A DNA stretch of 38,335 nt from Bacteroidaceae bacterium (GTDB lineage: Bacteria; Bacteroidota; Bacteroidia; Bacteroidales; Bacteroidaceae), in assembly GCA_017398805.1 (NCBI GenBank), contig JAFQEZ010000037.1:1-38335 (forward strand), read 5' to 3'. Under the pieces are notes generated by a model. The model was not told the origin of the DNA, made no database searches, and worked only from the letters and a program-made list of their open reading frames with translations. A program made the translations under genes and the position numbers. How positions within the stretch are numbered: position 1 is the first letter of the stretch; every line of letters starts with the position of its first letter. This document shows positions 31,891 through 38,335 of the stretch, one piece after another.

Positions 31891-34800
31891 TCAATCCTTG
31901 AAGTAACCGATGATGAACCCGGCGCAACTTGACGGGTGCCTGTCGTAGTATTGCTGTACGGCTTCAATGTTCTTCTTCATGTTCTGCTCTACAATGCCAC
32001 GCTCCTTGCGCATATTCTCTCCGCGGTTCGATATTCCAATGAGAATATGGATGTGGTTGTTCTCGATTCTTTCGCCACTTAACAGCAATGCCATAATCCT
32101 TGCATTGTTGCTGTAGTTGCGGCAGTTGCTTGCCGACAACCCGACAAGTGAGAACAGTTCCTGGTCTGTGCCGTTATCTATAACCGGTGCATAGAAGCTT
32201 TCTATCTCTTTGTTAAGGTTCTTGATTATGACACCGGTCTCACTCTTATGCCTTTCCAGTTCTTCCCTTTTTGCCTTCAATCTTGATACCTCATACTCTG
32301 GAATCTCCTCAAGTGCGTTCTCGCTATTCTTAATATCATCAAGGTTCTTGTAGAAAGCATTGACATAGTTGCCGATGTTCAGAATGCATGAGTGCATTGC
32401 AGCTCTGTTGCATGTCAGTTTCATCTCCTTGAGCAGTTCTTTCATCTTTACAGCATCGCCGTTTATGTCGGTGAGTAGTCGGTCGGCATTCCTGAACTCG
32501 CTTATGATATCGTCGTTTACCGTGCCGGCACTGCTCATCTTTTTAATCTCTTCATCAATGAATGTCTTCATTGCTGCACAGTTCTCTGCTGAACCGATGG
32601 AGTCCATTCTTCTCAAAAGCATCTCAAGTGCCTCCCGTTTGTCATTTTCATCGGTTGCTTCCCGGACCTTTCTTATGTCGGCCTTTATGCCTTGGGTGAC
32701 TCCCTTTACAATAACCGCATTTGAGTAGAACCCATCTATCTCCTGTAACTTCTTTTCTGTCTCTTCGCTCTCCTCAAGCCATTTATGGTTCTTCTTTATC
32801 TGCATTGCGGCTTCGGCAAATGACATGCTGCGTCCCGACTCCTTCAATAGCGTCTCAGCATATCCCTTGCCAGCCTTCTTTAAGGTTTTCTTCTGCTCTT
32901 CAAGGAGTCCTCTCGCATCCTTCTCGGTTTGCTCTCGCGTCGCTTCTGCACGTTTCTGCAACGCTTTCACCATGCGTTGCGATTTCCTGCCGCTGCTTAC
33001 GGTGAAATCCTCGACCCTTGTGATGTTGTTGTGGATTTTTTCAACAACGATTTTGCTAAGGAACGGTGACAGGCTTTCAAGGTAATAAAGCCTTTCGAGA
33101 ATCTCTCCTTTTTTACGGTTGAGTCTTTCGATGCTGTAGCGCCTTTTCTCAAGTCTTATTGTGATGAGGATTGCAACAACAAGCAGCGCTAACGCTCCTA
33201 TTATATATAATGTATATTCCCAGAATCTCTCTATTGCAGCAGGTTCGAACTGTATGTTCTTGTGTGGAGATCCGCTTGCAAGCGGCTGGTCGAACACGAA
33301 TACACCGCAGGCCGATCCTGCAAAGATAGTGTTGCCATGAGAAACCACGGCTTCGGGGTTGAACTTTATGTCGGTGTAGTAATCTTTGTGGCTGTTGCCT
33401 TCGGACGAGAAGATGAACTCTCTTATACCGAAATTGCCGACACCATAAACATGCCTGTCATCCGTTATAACCAGACGATAGAAACCGTCTGCCTTTATTG
33501 AATCTCCCCAGTCCGGTGTGTAGACATAGTGGTTTGTGAGGATATAAGGGTCTGCGTCATCGCCTGAGAAAGCAATATCTCTGATGTATTTGAATCTGTC
33601 ACTGCCGGGAATAATGTTGAACCCGTCATTGCCTTTCTTGTATATTCCATCGTTGAGCGTGCTTGCCCAGATATTGCCCTGGTGTGTTGCGAACCTTGTG
33701 ATGAAAGGCCAATTTGTAACTTGTCCCCCCTCTTTATACATCATTATCTTCTCGCCTTTTCTTTCGGGGTCGATATTGATTATGCTGTCACGTATTCCGC
33801 ATAGCAGTCCACCTCCTCCGAATGCCGTTGCATCTTTCTCAATCTCTCCCAACTTTTCAATAGAGAAGGATGCTGCAAGCGAGTTCATGTAGTAGCTGTC
33901 GCCCATTTTAGTATCAATGGTGTAGATGGCATTGCCGTTATCGATAAAATAGATCTGCTTGTCGACAACAGTCAGGTGCTTTATATCGTATCTCTCCGGG
34001 ATATTCAGCATATGCTTGGCATTAAGACCTTTGCCTTCTGTGCTATTTATGTCGCTCCTGAATACCCTGTTGCCGATGAGATAATATATGTAGTCACCGT
34101 CGATGGCTGCCGCACGGGCTTCCCCTGCATTGTTGAATATGTCAAGGTTGTGTGCAATGCCGAAAAGGGCATTTCCGGTAACGAGAACCGACCTGTTTGT
34201 CTGTGGAATGTCCGCTATGATATTGCGGCACTCGGGACGTACATTGCGGCGCAACTCAACCCTCTTGTACTCGTCGGGGTTGTCAAGGTTCTCGTCCTGT
34301 ACAAGATATACATGATCCTTGTTGATGAAGTAGTTTACTCTTGTTTCCGGAACGTAATAGTAGAACTCTGCACTGTGCTCAAGGTGGTACTCGTCCTTTG
34401 GTTTCCCATCGATACCGTATATTTTCAGACTCTTCTCGGTCAAGGCGAATATCTCCTTATCTTTGATTACAACGCTCTTGACCTTCTCATCGATACCGAT
34501 TACGGTGATATTGTCATCCTGCGTGTCGACCTTGAGTACTCCTCCATCGGATGCCGCTACAAGATAACGGTTGTCATATCTCAGGACGCTGTTTACGACA
34601 AACGGCTTCGCAGCCTTCCAATCCTTGTAGCCGTCATGAGGGTATATTCTCTGCAACAAGCCGCAGTCATTGTCCGATACCTTGTAGAAACCATTGGATG
34701 TTCCAACATATACACCTTTTTCGGCAACATGTATGTCATAAGGGGAGTATTTAAAGTCGTTGACCTCAATCCTGTAGGCATTTTGTACCAGCATACTGTC

Positions 34801-35136
34801 ACCGCTCATTTTGGAGCGGTAGAGTCCCATGTTGCGTGCGCCTATCCACACGGTGCTGTCATTAGTACGCCGGTCTTCAACAACGCGGTATATACGGTCG
34901 AACTGCAAGTCGGATGCAATGGTGTCCATGCTATTATAAAGAGGATTATAGCAATAGATAGCACCATCCTCGGTACCTATATAGCATATGTCGCCATTCA
35001 CGGTTATTGATGAAAGTTGCTCGTTGAAAAATGTCTCGCTTTCATTCAGACTTAAACTCTCGCTCTTTTTGCTGCAACCGACAAGGATTATTGTCAGTAA
35101 TGCCGATATACAGAGTTCTATCAGGTGTTTGTACAT
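31891..35136 (-). CDS. Propeller sensor-like membrane protein with cytoplasmic coiled coil
   Basis: A 1081-residue protein. The N-terminus has a hydrophobic segment and lipobox ILVGC (Cys21). Residues ~40-630 are short beta-rich repeats of the ligand-binding propeller type (ICYIGTEDGAIYCYNP, GVYVGTSNGFYKV, NIWASTLNDGIYK, TIFAGSACGVFVF), like those in Bacteroides hybrid two-component sensors. A membrane helix follows (about 640-660, then RLEKRR). In place of a histidine kinase, the cytoplasmic part (~661-1081) is mainly coiled coil (AEATREQTEKDARGLLEEQK). The last ~90 residues (ARIMALLLSG, HILIGISNRGENMRKERG) faintly recall a helix-turn-helix. No kinase H, N or G box is visible. It may be a one-piece transmembrane signalling or scaffold protein; function unknown. 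Confidence 0.75.
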   Translation of the reverse strand: MYKHLIELCISALLTIILVGCSKKSESLSLNESETFFNEQLSSITVNGDICYIGTEDGAIYCYNPLYNSMDTIASDLQFDRIYRVVEDRRTNDSTVWIGARNMGLYRSKMSGDSMLVQNAYRIEVNDFKYSPYDIHVAEKGVYVGTSNGFYKVSDNDCGLLQRIYPHDGYKDWKAAKPFVVNSVLRYDNRYLVAASDGGVLKVDTQDDNITVIGIDEKVKSVVIKDKEIFALTEKSLKIYGIDGKPKDEYHLEHSAEFYYYVPETRVNYFINKDHVYLVQDENLDNPDEYKRVELRRNVRPECRNIIADIPQTNRSVLVTGNALFGIAHNLDIFNNAGEARAAAIDGDYIYYLIGNRVFRSDINSTEGKGLNAKHMLNIPERYDIKHLTVVDKQIYFIDNGNAIYTIDTKMGDSYYMNSLAASFSIEKLGEIEKDATAFGGGGLLCGIRDSIINIDPERKGEKIMMYKEGGQVTNWPFITRFATHQGNIWASTLNDGIYKKGNDGFNIIPGSDRFKYIRDIAFSGDDADPYILTNHYVYTPDWGDSIKADGFYRLVITDDRHVYGVGNFGIREFIFSSEGNSHKDYYTDIKFNPEAVVSHGNTIFAGSACGVFVFDQPLASGSPHKNIQFEPAAIERFWEYTLYIIGALALLVVAILITIRLEKRRYSIERLNRKKGEILERLYYLESLSPFLSKIVVEKIHNNITRVEDFTVSSGRKSQRMVKALQKRAEATREQTEKDARGLLEEQKKTLKKAGKGYAETLLKESGRSMSFAEAAMQIKKNHKWLEESEETEKKLQEIDGFYSNAVIVKGVTQGIKADIRKVREATDENDKREALEMLLRRMDSIGSAENCAAMKTFIDEEIKKMSSAGTVNDDIISEFRNADRLLTDINGDAVKMKELLKEMKLTCNRAAMHSCILNIGNYVNAFYKNLDDIKNSENALEEIPEYEVSRLKAKREELERHKSETGVIIKNLNKEIESFYAPVIDNGTDQELFSLVGLSASNCRNYSNNARIMALLLSGERIENNHIHILIGISNRGENMRKERGIVEQNMKKNIEAVQQYYDRHPSSCAGFIIGYFKD

Positions 35137-35175
35137 ATCTTAATGGTACTTAGTGACTTCTTGTTATTGATTCTG

Positions 35176-35205
35176 CAAAGATAGCCAAAGATTTGTCTTT
35201 ACAAA
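35176..35205 (-). promoter_or_regulatory. Bacteroides-type promoter of the propeller receptor
   Basis: TATCTTTG (35183-35176) and TTTG (35205-35202) on the - strand match both promoter elements, with an 18-nt spacer. The start codon lies 39 nt downstream of the -7 element. Confidence 0.65.
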
Positions 35206-35265
35206 ATATTTGATAAAATTAAGCAATGGTATAGCATTTGGCCTGTGATTCATTTTCTTTGCGAA

Positions 35266-35412
35266 CTTGTCATTTCGACGATAGGAGAAATCTCTTTATT
35301 CGTATTGCTTGCAGTTTTTGAGACCCCTTACGTTCATTATTCGCAAAGGCTCATCAAAGATTTCGCGATATTTTTGAGATCCCTCGTCGCGATGCTCTGT
35401 CGGGATGACGGG
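35266..35412. repeat. Dispersed GTCATTTCGA / GAGATCCCTC repeats
   Basis: A forward copy (GTCATTTCGACGATAGGAG, then AAATCTC) and an inverted copy (GAGATCCCTCGTCGCGATGC ... CGGGATGAC) lie in the 711-bp gap 35137-35847. The rest of the gap is described in the next entries; no gene is supported. Confidence 0.65.
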
Positions 35413-35458
35413 CTCGCGGTTTAGTGGAGCTTATATAGAACTCAGGTTTTTTTATGCA

Positions 35459-35491
35459 AGAAAAGGGAACTGCGTTGCAATCCCCTTTTCT
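35459..35491 (+). terminator. Terminator-like hairpin beside hairpin element C
   Basis: AGAAAAGGG (35459-35467) pairs with CCCTTTTCT (35483-35491), and TGTTATTTTT follows on the + strand. No + strand gene precedes it, so it is either bidirectional for the right-hand gene or part of the repeat unit. Confidence 0.5.
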
Positions 35492-35507
35492 GTTATTTTT
35501 ATCGCCC

Positions 35508-35588
35508 TTGGCTCGCTTTTCTGTTCGCATCCCGCAGGGCGTGACTTCGCCACTCTGCCTGCGACTAATTGCTGAAAAGCTCACCGAT
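35508..35588 (+). repeat. 82-bp covarying hairpin element, copy C
   Basis: Outer helix GCTTTTC/GAAAAGC, weak second helix GCA/TGC, then CGCAGG/CCTGCG and a short GGCG/CGCC helix. Borders are TTGGCTCG and CTCACCGAT. Confidence 0.75.
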
Positions 35589-35591
35589 GCA

Positions 35592-35674
35592 TTGGGTTCG
35601 CTTTTCTTTCGTGACCCGCACGGCACAAGTTGCACCGGTGCTGCGTGCGACTAATCACTGAAAAGCTCACCGAT
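35592..35674 (+). repeat. 82-bp covarying hairpin element, copy B
   Basis: Directly follows copy C. Helices: GCTTTTC/GAAAAGC, GTGA/TCAC, CGCAC/GTGCG, GCAC/GTGC. It is followed by AGCAAAAAGTTACTTTACAA, the same sequence that follows copy A. Confidence 0.8.
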
Positions 35675-35701
35675 AGCAAAAAGTTACTTTACAAGTACCT
35701 T
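35675..35701 (-). pseudogene. Duplicated 3' tail of the secreted-protein gene
   Basis: These 27 bp are identical to 35839-35865, which contains the last codons (KVLVK, stop) of the secreted-protein gene plus 9 bp after it. Only the tail is present, directly joined to hairpin element B. It looks like the remnant of a second gene with the same C-terminal sorting tail, or a partial duplication. Confidence 0.6.
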
Positions 35702-35710
35702 ATTTATGTG

Positions 35711-35743
35711 AAGAGAGGGCAACCCTTTGGATTGCCCCCTCTT
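35711..35743. terminator. Terminator-like hairpin between elements B and A
   Basis: AAGAGAGGGCAA (35711-35722) pairs with TTGCCCCCTCTT (35732-35743) with one mismatch and a 9-nt loop. There is no strong T-run on either side. Position and composition parallel the hairpin at 35459-35491. Confidence 0.5.
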
Positions 35744-35755
35744 GTTAGTTTGCCA

Positions 35756-35838
35756 TTGGGCTCGCCTTTTTTTCAGCGACCCACGCGGCACCACTGTCGC
35801 GGTGCTTCGCGTGACCAATCGCTAAAAGGCTCGCCGAT
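35756..35838 (+). repeat. 82-bp covarying hairpin element, copy A
   Basis: Helices: GCCTTTT/AAAAGGC, AGCGA/TCGCT, CACGCG/CGCGTG, GCACC/GGTGC, all perfect. Borders are TTGGGCTCG and CTCGCCGAT. It lies 9 bp downstream of the stop of the secreted-protein gene and may help end its transcript. Confidence 0.85.
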
Positions 35839-35847
35839 AGCAAAAAG

Positions 35848-38335
35848 TTACTTTACAAGTACCTTTTTGCCATTGACAATGTAGATACCACCCTCGGTTA
35901 CCTTCTCAAGCTTGCGGCCATTGAGGTCGTAGATGCTTTCGATAGCCTCGCCGTTGATAACTACGTTCTCAACGCCTGTAGCCTTTGTACCGTAGAATGT
36001 CGGGAGTACCATGCCGTCAGAAACAGATTCTGTAACCTTGAATGCGCCTGCAGCAGTGTCGTATACAAGGGTCAATCCCTCACTTACGATAGTTGCTGTG
36101 CTGTTCTCATCCTCGGCGATAGTGATTGTCCAGCTGCTCATTGGAGTGTATGCGCCATTTGAGCTGAGCTTTGGACCGGAAGTGCCATACATTGAAGATG
36201 TGTAGATATAGTTGCCGTTTACATCCTTAATGTAGTATGTTCCTGCCTCAGCAGCCTCTTCCAAGGTGATAGCATAGTATACAGCCTCGGTCAAATCGTT
36301 GCCATCGATTGTTGTCTCAATACCTGGCAGGACACCATTTGCAAGAGGTGCTGCCACGTGACCGTTTGCAGCGAGGAAGTAGCTGCCGCTCTCAACTGCA
36401 ACAGCTCTGTGGTATGTAACAGCCTCGGATATGATGTACTCAGCCGAAGTTGATGCACTCACGTATGTCTTGTCGCCGTATGTAAGCTCCACGACAACCT
36501 TGAGAGTACAGCTGTTCTCGATAGTGATTTCACCGTCGGTCTCCTCATCCTCAACTGTAGGCTCGTTGCCGTCAGTTGTGTAGTAGTATGTAACGTTTGT
36601 CACGCCCTCGATGTCTGCTGTTGCAGAGTGTACATTTACAGTCTGTGCACCAACGTATACACCGCTTGCGAGGTCGATTACCGGAGCCTCGAGTTTGTTC
36701 TCGGCAGGATATACCTTAATATATGTGATGTACATTACACTTGAGTAGTTGCCGCCGTTAGAACCGATAACGAGTTCGTAAACATTGCCGGCAGCCTGGT
36801 TTTCGGCTGCAATCTCGAATGTAGATGTTGCGGCAGTTCCGATGCAAGGTGTACTTACGGCAGTCTCGCCAACATATACGTTCATATCAACATTAGCATA
36901 GCTTGTTCCGCTTGAGTGACCGACAACCTCAATCTTCTCAACTGCAAAACCGAATGCAGGGAGAATAATCTTAGTGCCTGGCTTAGATATATTCAAGAAG
37001 CCCTTGCTGTCATAGATGTAGCTACCGCCGTTTGCAGTCGGGTCTATCTTGATGGTTTTTGCGCCATCAGTGTACTCTCCGGCTGTCTTAATGCTGCTGA
37101 AGTTATTCTCCTCCATAGTCGGGATCTTCCATCCACCGTTTACGAAGTCGAATACAACAGTCTCGTTAAGCGTTGGTTTAGCTGGCTCTGGAGCAACATT
37201 GCCTGTGAGCTCACCATGTGTAAGATTCTTGACACCTGCTGCGCCACAATACTTCTCCAGGCTACCTGTTACAACAACCTCTGCGCGATAGTTTGCCGGG
37301 TTGTCAACAATGTTGAGCTTGTTGCGCAAATCGCCTGAAGGCAACTGGATAACAAGACACTCGGTAACATCGGTTGTGTATGGGTTGTCCGAGATGAGCA
37401 TATTTGTCTTTTTAGTAGCGTCCGCACCAAATGCAGCGCTAGTTACATTGCTGTCAACAGAACCTACGATATAGCCTGTTACTGTAACCTGAGCAGGTGA
37501 CCCCTCGACATAAGCTGCAAGTGCCTCGGTAACATTGTACTCCGGAATTTCAACATCTGGAGCTTCCTCAACAACCTCAACAGCTACAGCCATTGTGTTG
37601 ACATATTTGCTGCTGTTTACGCCAATTGTGTAGCCGGTAACCTTTACAACATCACCTGTAGATGCTGTAACAAGTCCAGTGTTAGGATACTGGATGCTAC
37701 CCATTGCTGTAGTTGCGCCTTCAACTGCCACGTTGTAGTAGCTGCCGTTGATAGTGAGTGTACCTGTGTACTCAACATACTGTATTACCGGTGCAGTCAG
37801 GAATGCATCCAGTGCAGCGCCGTCCATAACAGTAGCTGTAGGATATTCTACAGTTACAGTCTCTCCGGTCTTCTCTACAACAGATGTCTTGGGGAACTGG
37901 AGCAAGCCGCCATAAGTTGTAACAACGCCGTTAACAGTAACGACATCGCCTGCAACATATTCGTGTGCTGCATTCAAGTAAACAAGAACTATACCTGTTT
38001 CGTCCTGTACAAGGAATCCCTTTGAGTATGTTGCAATTACAGTACCCTTGATTGTTGATTCAACGTCCTCGGCAATGTCTGCTATGTTGTCATATTCAGC
38101 AGCAGGCTCCTCAACCTGGAATGTGAAAGTCTGTCCAGCAAACTCCTCGCCGTCCACGCTCTTGATTACACCTGCCGGAATCTCGAATGTGTAAGTACCT
38201 GTCTTTGTTGCAGCAGCATCCAAGTTGAATGTTACCTTGTTTCCTTCAACAACAGCAGTGCTTATCCATGCAGTAGCAGCAACACCACCGTTTGCATCCT
38301 TCAGTTTGATGAATGTTACAGAACCAGTTTCAGTA
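35848..38335 (-). CDS. Large secreted multidomain protein, 5' end outside the window
   Basis: The frame is open to the right edge, giving 828 visible residues without a start codon. Visible parts, N to C: the end of an Ig-like or SwmB-like domain; an OB-fold-like region (STIKGTVIATYSKGFLVQDE, GDVVTVNGVVTTYGG); a second, DUF6359-like OB segment (NVTEALAAYVEGSPAQVTVT, GYIVGSV); a beta-sandwich with SYANVDMNVYVGETAV; a chitobiase C-terminal-like repeat (YYYTTDGNEPT); and a C-terminal tail SIYDLNGRKLEKVTEGGIYI then VNGKKVLVK. The tail resembles Bacteroidota type 9 secretion sorting domains, so surface export is likely. No catalytic motif is visible in the sequenced part. Acidic, Thr/Val-rich composition fits an extracellular protein. 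Confidence 0.85.
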   Translation of the reverse strand, partial: TETGSVTFIKLKDANGGVAATAWISTAVVEGNKVTFNLDAAATKTGTYTFEIPAGVIKSVDGEEFAGQTFTFQVEEPAAEYDNIADIAEDVESTIKGTVIATYSKGFLVQDETGIVLVYLNAAHEYVAGDVVTVNGVVTTYGGLLQFPKTSVVEKTGETVTVEYPTATVMDGAALDAFLTAPVIQYVEYTGTLTINGSYYNVAVEGATTAMGSIQYPNTGLVTASTGDVVKVTGYTIGVNSSKYVNTMAVAVEVVEEAPDVEIPEYNVTEALAAYVEGSPAQVTVTGYIVGSVDSNVTSAAFGADATKKTNMLISDNPYTTDVTECLVIQLPSGDLRNKLNIVDNPANYRAEVVVTGSLEKYCGAAGVKNLTHGELTGNVAPEPAKPTLNETVVFDFVNGGWKIPTMEENNFSSIKTAGEYTDGAKTIKIDPTANGGSYIYDSKGFLNISKPGTKIILPAFGFAVEKIEVVGHSSGTSYANVDMNVYVGETAVSTPCIGTAATSTFEIAAENQAAGNVYELVIGSNGGNYSSVMYITYIKVYPAENKLEAPVIDLASGVYVGAQTVNVHSATADIEGVTNVTYYYTTDGNEPTVEDEETDGEITIENSCTLKVVVELTYGDKTYVSASTSAEYIISEAVTYHRAVAVESGSYFLAANGHVAAPLANGVLPGIETTIDGNDLTEAVYYAITLEEAAEAGTYYIKDVNGNYIYTSSMYGTSGPKLSSNGAYTPMSSWTITIAEDENSTATIVSEGLTLVYDTAAGAFKVTESVSDGMVLPTFYGTKATGVENVVINGEAIESIYDLNGRKLEKVTEGGIYIVNGKKVLVK

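Noticed and set aside
33976-35010. 344-codon open frame on the + strand over the propeller gene
   Set aside because: Antisense to a gene with lipobox, propeller repeats and a good promoter; no start context, domain or signal supports it.
35454-35884. Small open frames across the hairpin array
   Set aside because: Their peptides are translations of the repeated hairpin elements in different frames, without similarity between copies at the protein level.

Overview
This window comes from a Bacteroidota genome, almost certainly of the order Bacteroidales. The evidence is a glycine-lipid acyltransferase pair, a DPP11-type S46 peptidase, a GH92 mannosidase, a large secreted protein with a Bacteroidales C-terminal sorting-type tail, ArgR-linked arginine genes, the long form of urocanate hydratase, and several upstream sequences matching the Bacteroides-type promoter (TAnnTTTG at -7). 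Genus cannot be fixed from sequence alone; the C-terminal tail is reminiscent of Prevotellaceae and relatives.

Layout. Positions 1-469 hold a foldable inverted-repeat element and a promoter. Positions 470-7277 (+ strand) carry glsA-glsB (glycine lipid synthesis), a terminator, then dut, a TPR protein, a DUF4292-type lipoprotein, an EnvC-like protein with a degenerate LytM domain, and a small exported unknown. From 7289 to the right edge every gene is on the - strand. 11869-7289 is argR-GNAT-argG-argC-argD. 16094-12062 holds an exported protein with an internal duplication, lpdA and ino1 (inositol-3-phosphate synthase). 17635-16619 is a secreted PI-PLC. 22739-17899 holds a four-helix-bundle protein, an S46 dipeptidyl peptidase and a GH92 glycosidase. 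30455-22998 is a histidine-degradation operon, ftcD(fused)-hutU-hutH-hutI, with a promoter and a terminator. 35136-30603 holds a propeller/coiled-coil membrane receptor and two small membrane proteins. 35848 to the right edge is the 3' part of a large secreted multidomain protein.

Metabolic logic. The hut genes turn histidine into glutamate plus one-carbon units; the fused FtcD replaces a HutG route. The arg genes supply the acylated-ornithine branch of arginine synthesis under ArgR. ino1 makes inositol phosphate, and a secreted PI-PLC close by suggests inositol-lipid turnover. The S46 and GH92 enzymes release dipeptides and mannose outside the cytoplasm.

Most unusual are the gene junctions, which are packed with repeats. 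(1) A ~82-bp element occurs seven times (16362, 16461, 25766, 25888, 35508, 35592, 35756). Its four nested helices differ in sequence between copies but stay base-paired, which is covariation expected of a structured RNA or ssDNA element. (2) Several low-complexity tracts with strict 7-bp period abut or include stop and start codons. (3) Fragments of a dispersed GTCAT...GAATCTC-type repeat lie in most intergenic gaps, and they create false N-terminal extensions of hutU and hutH.
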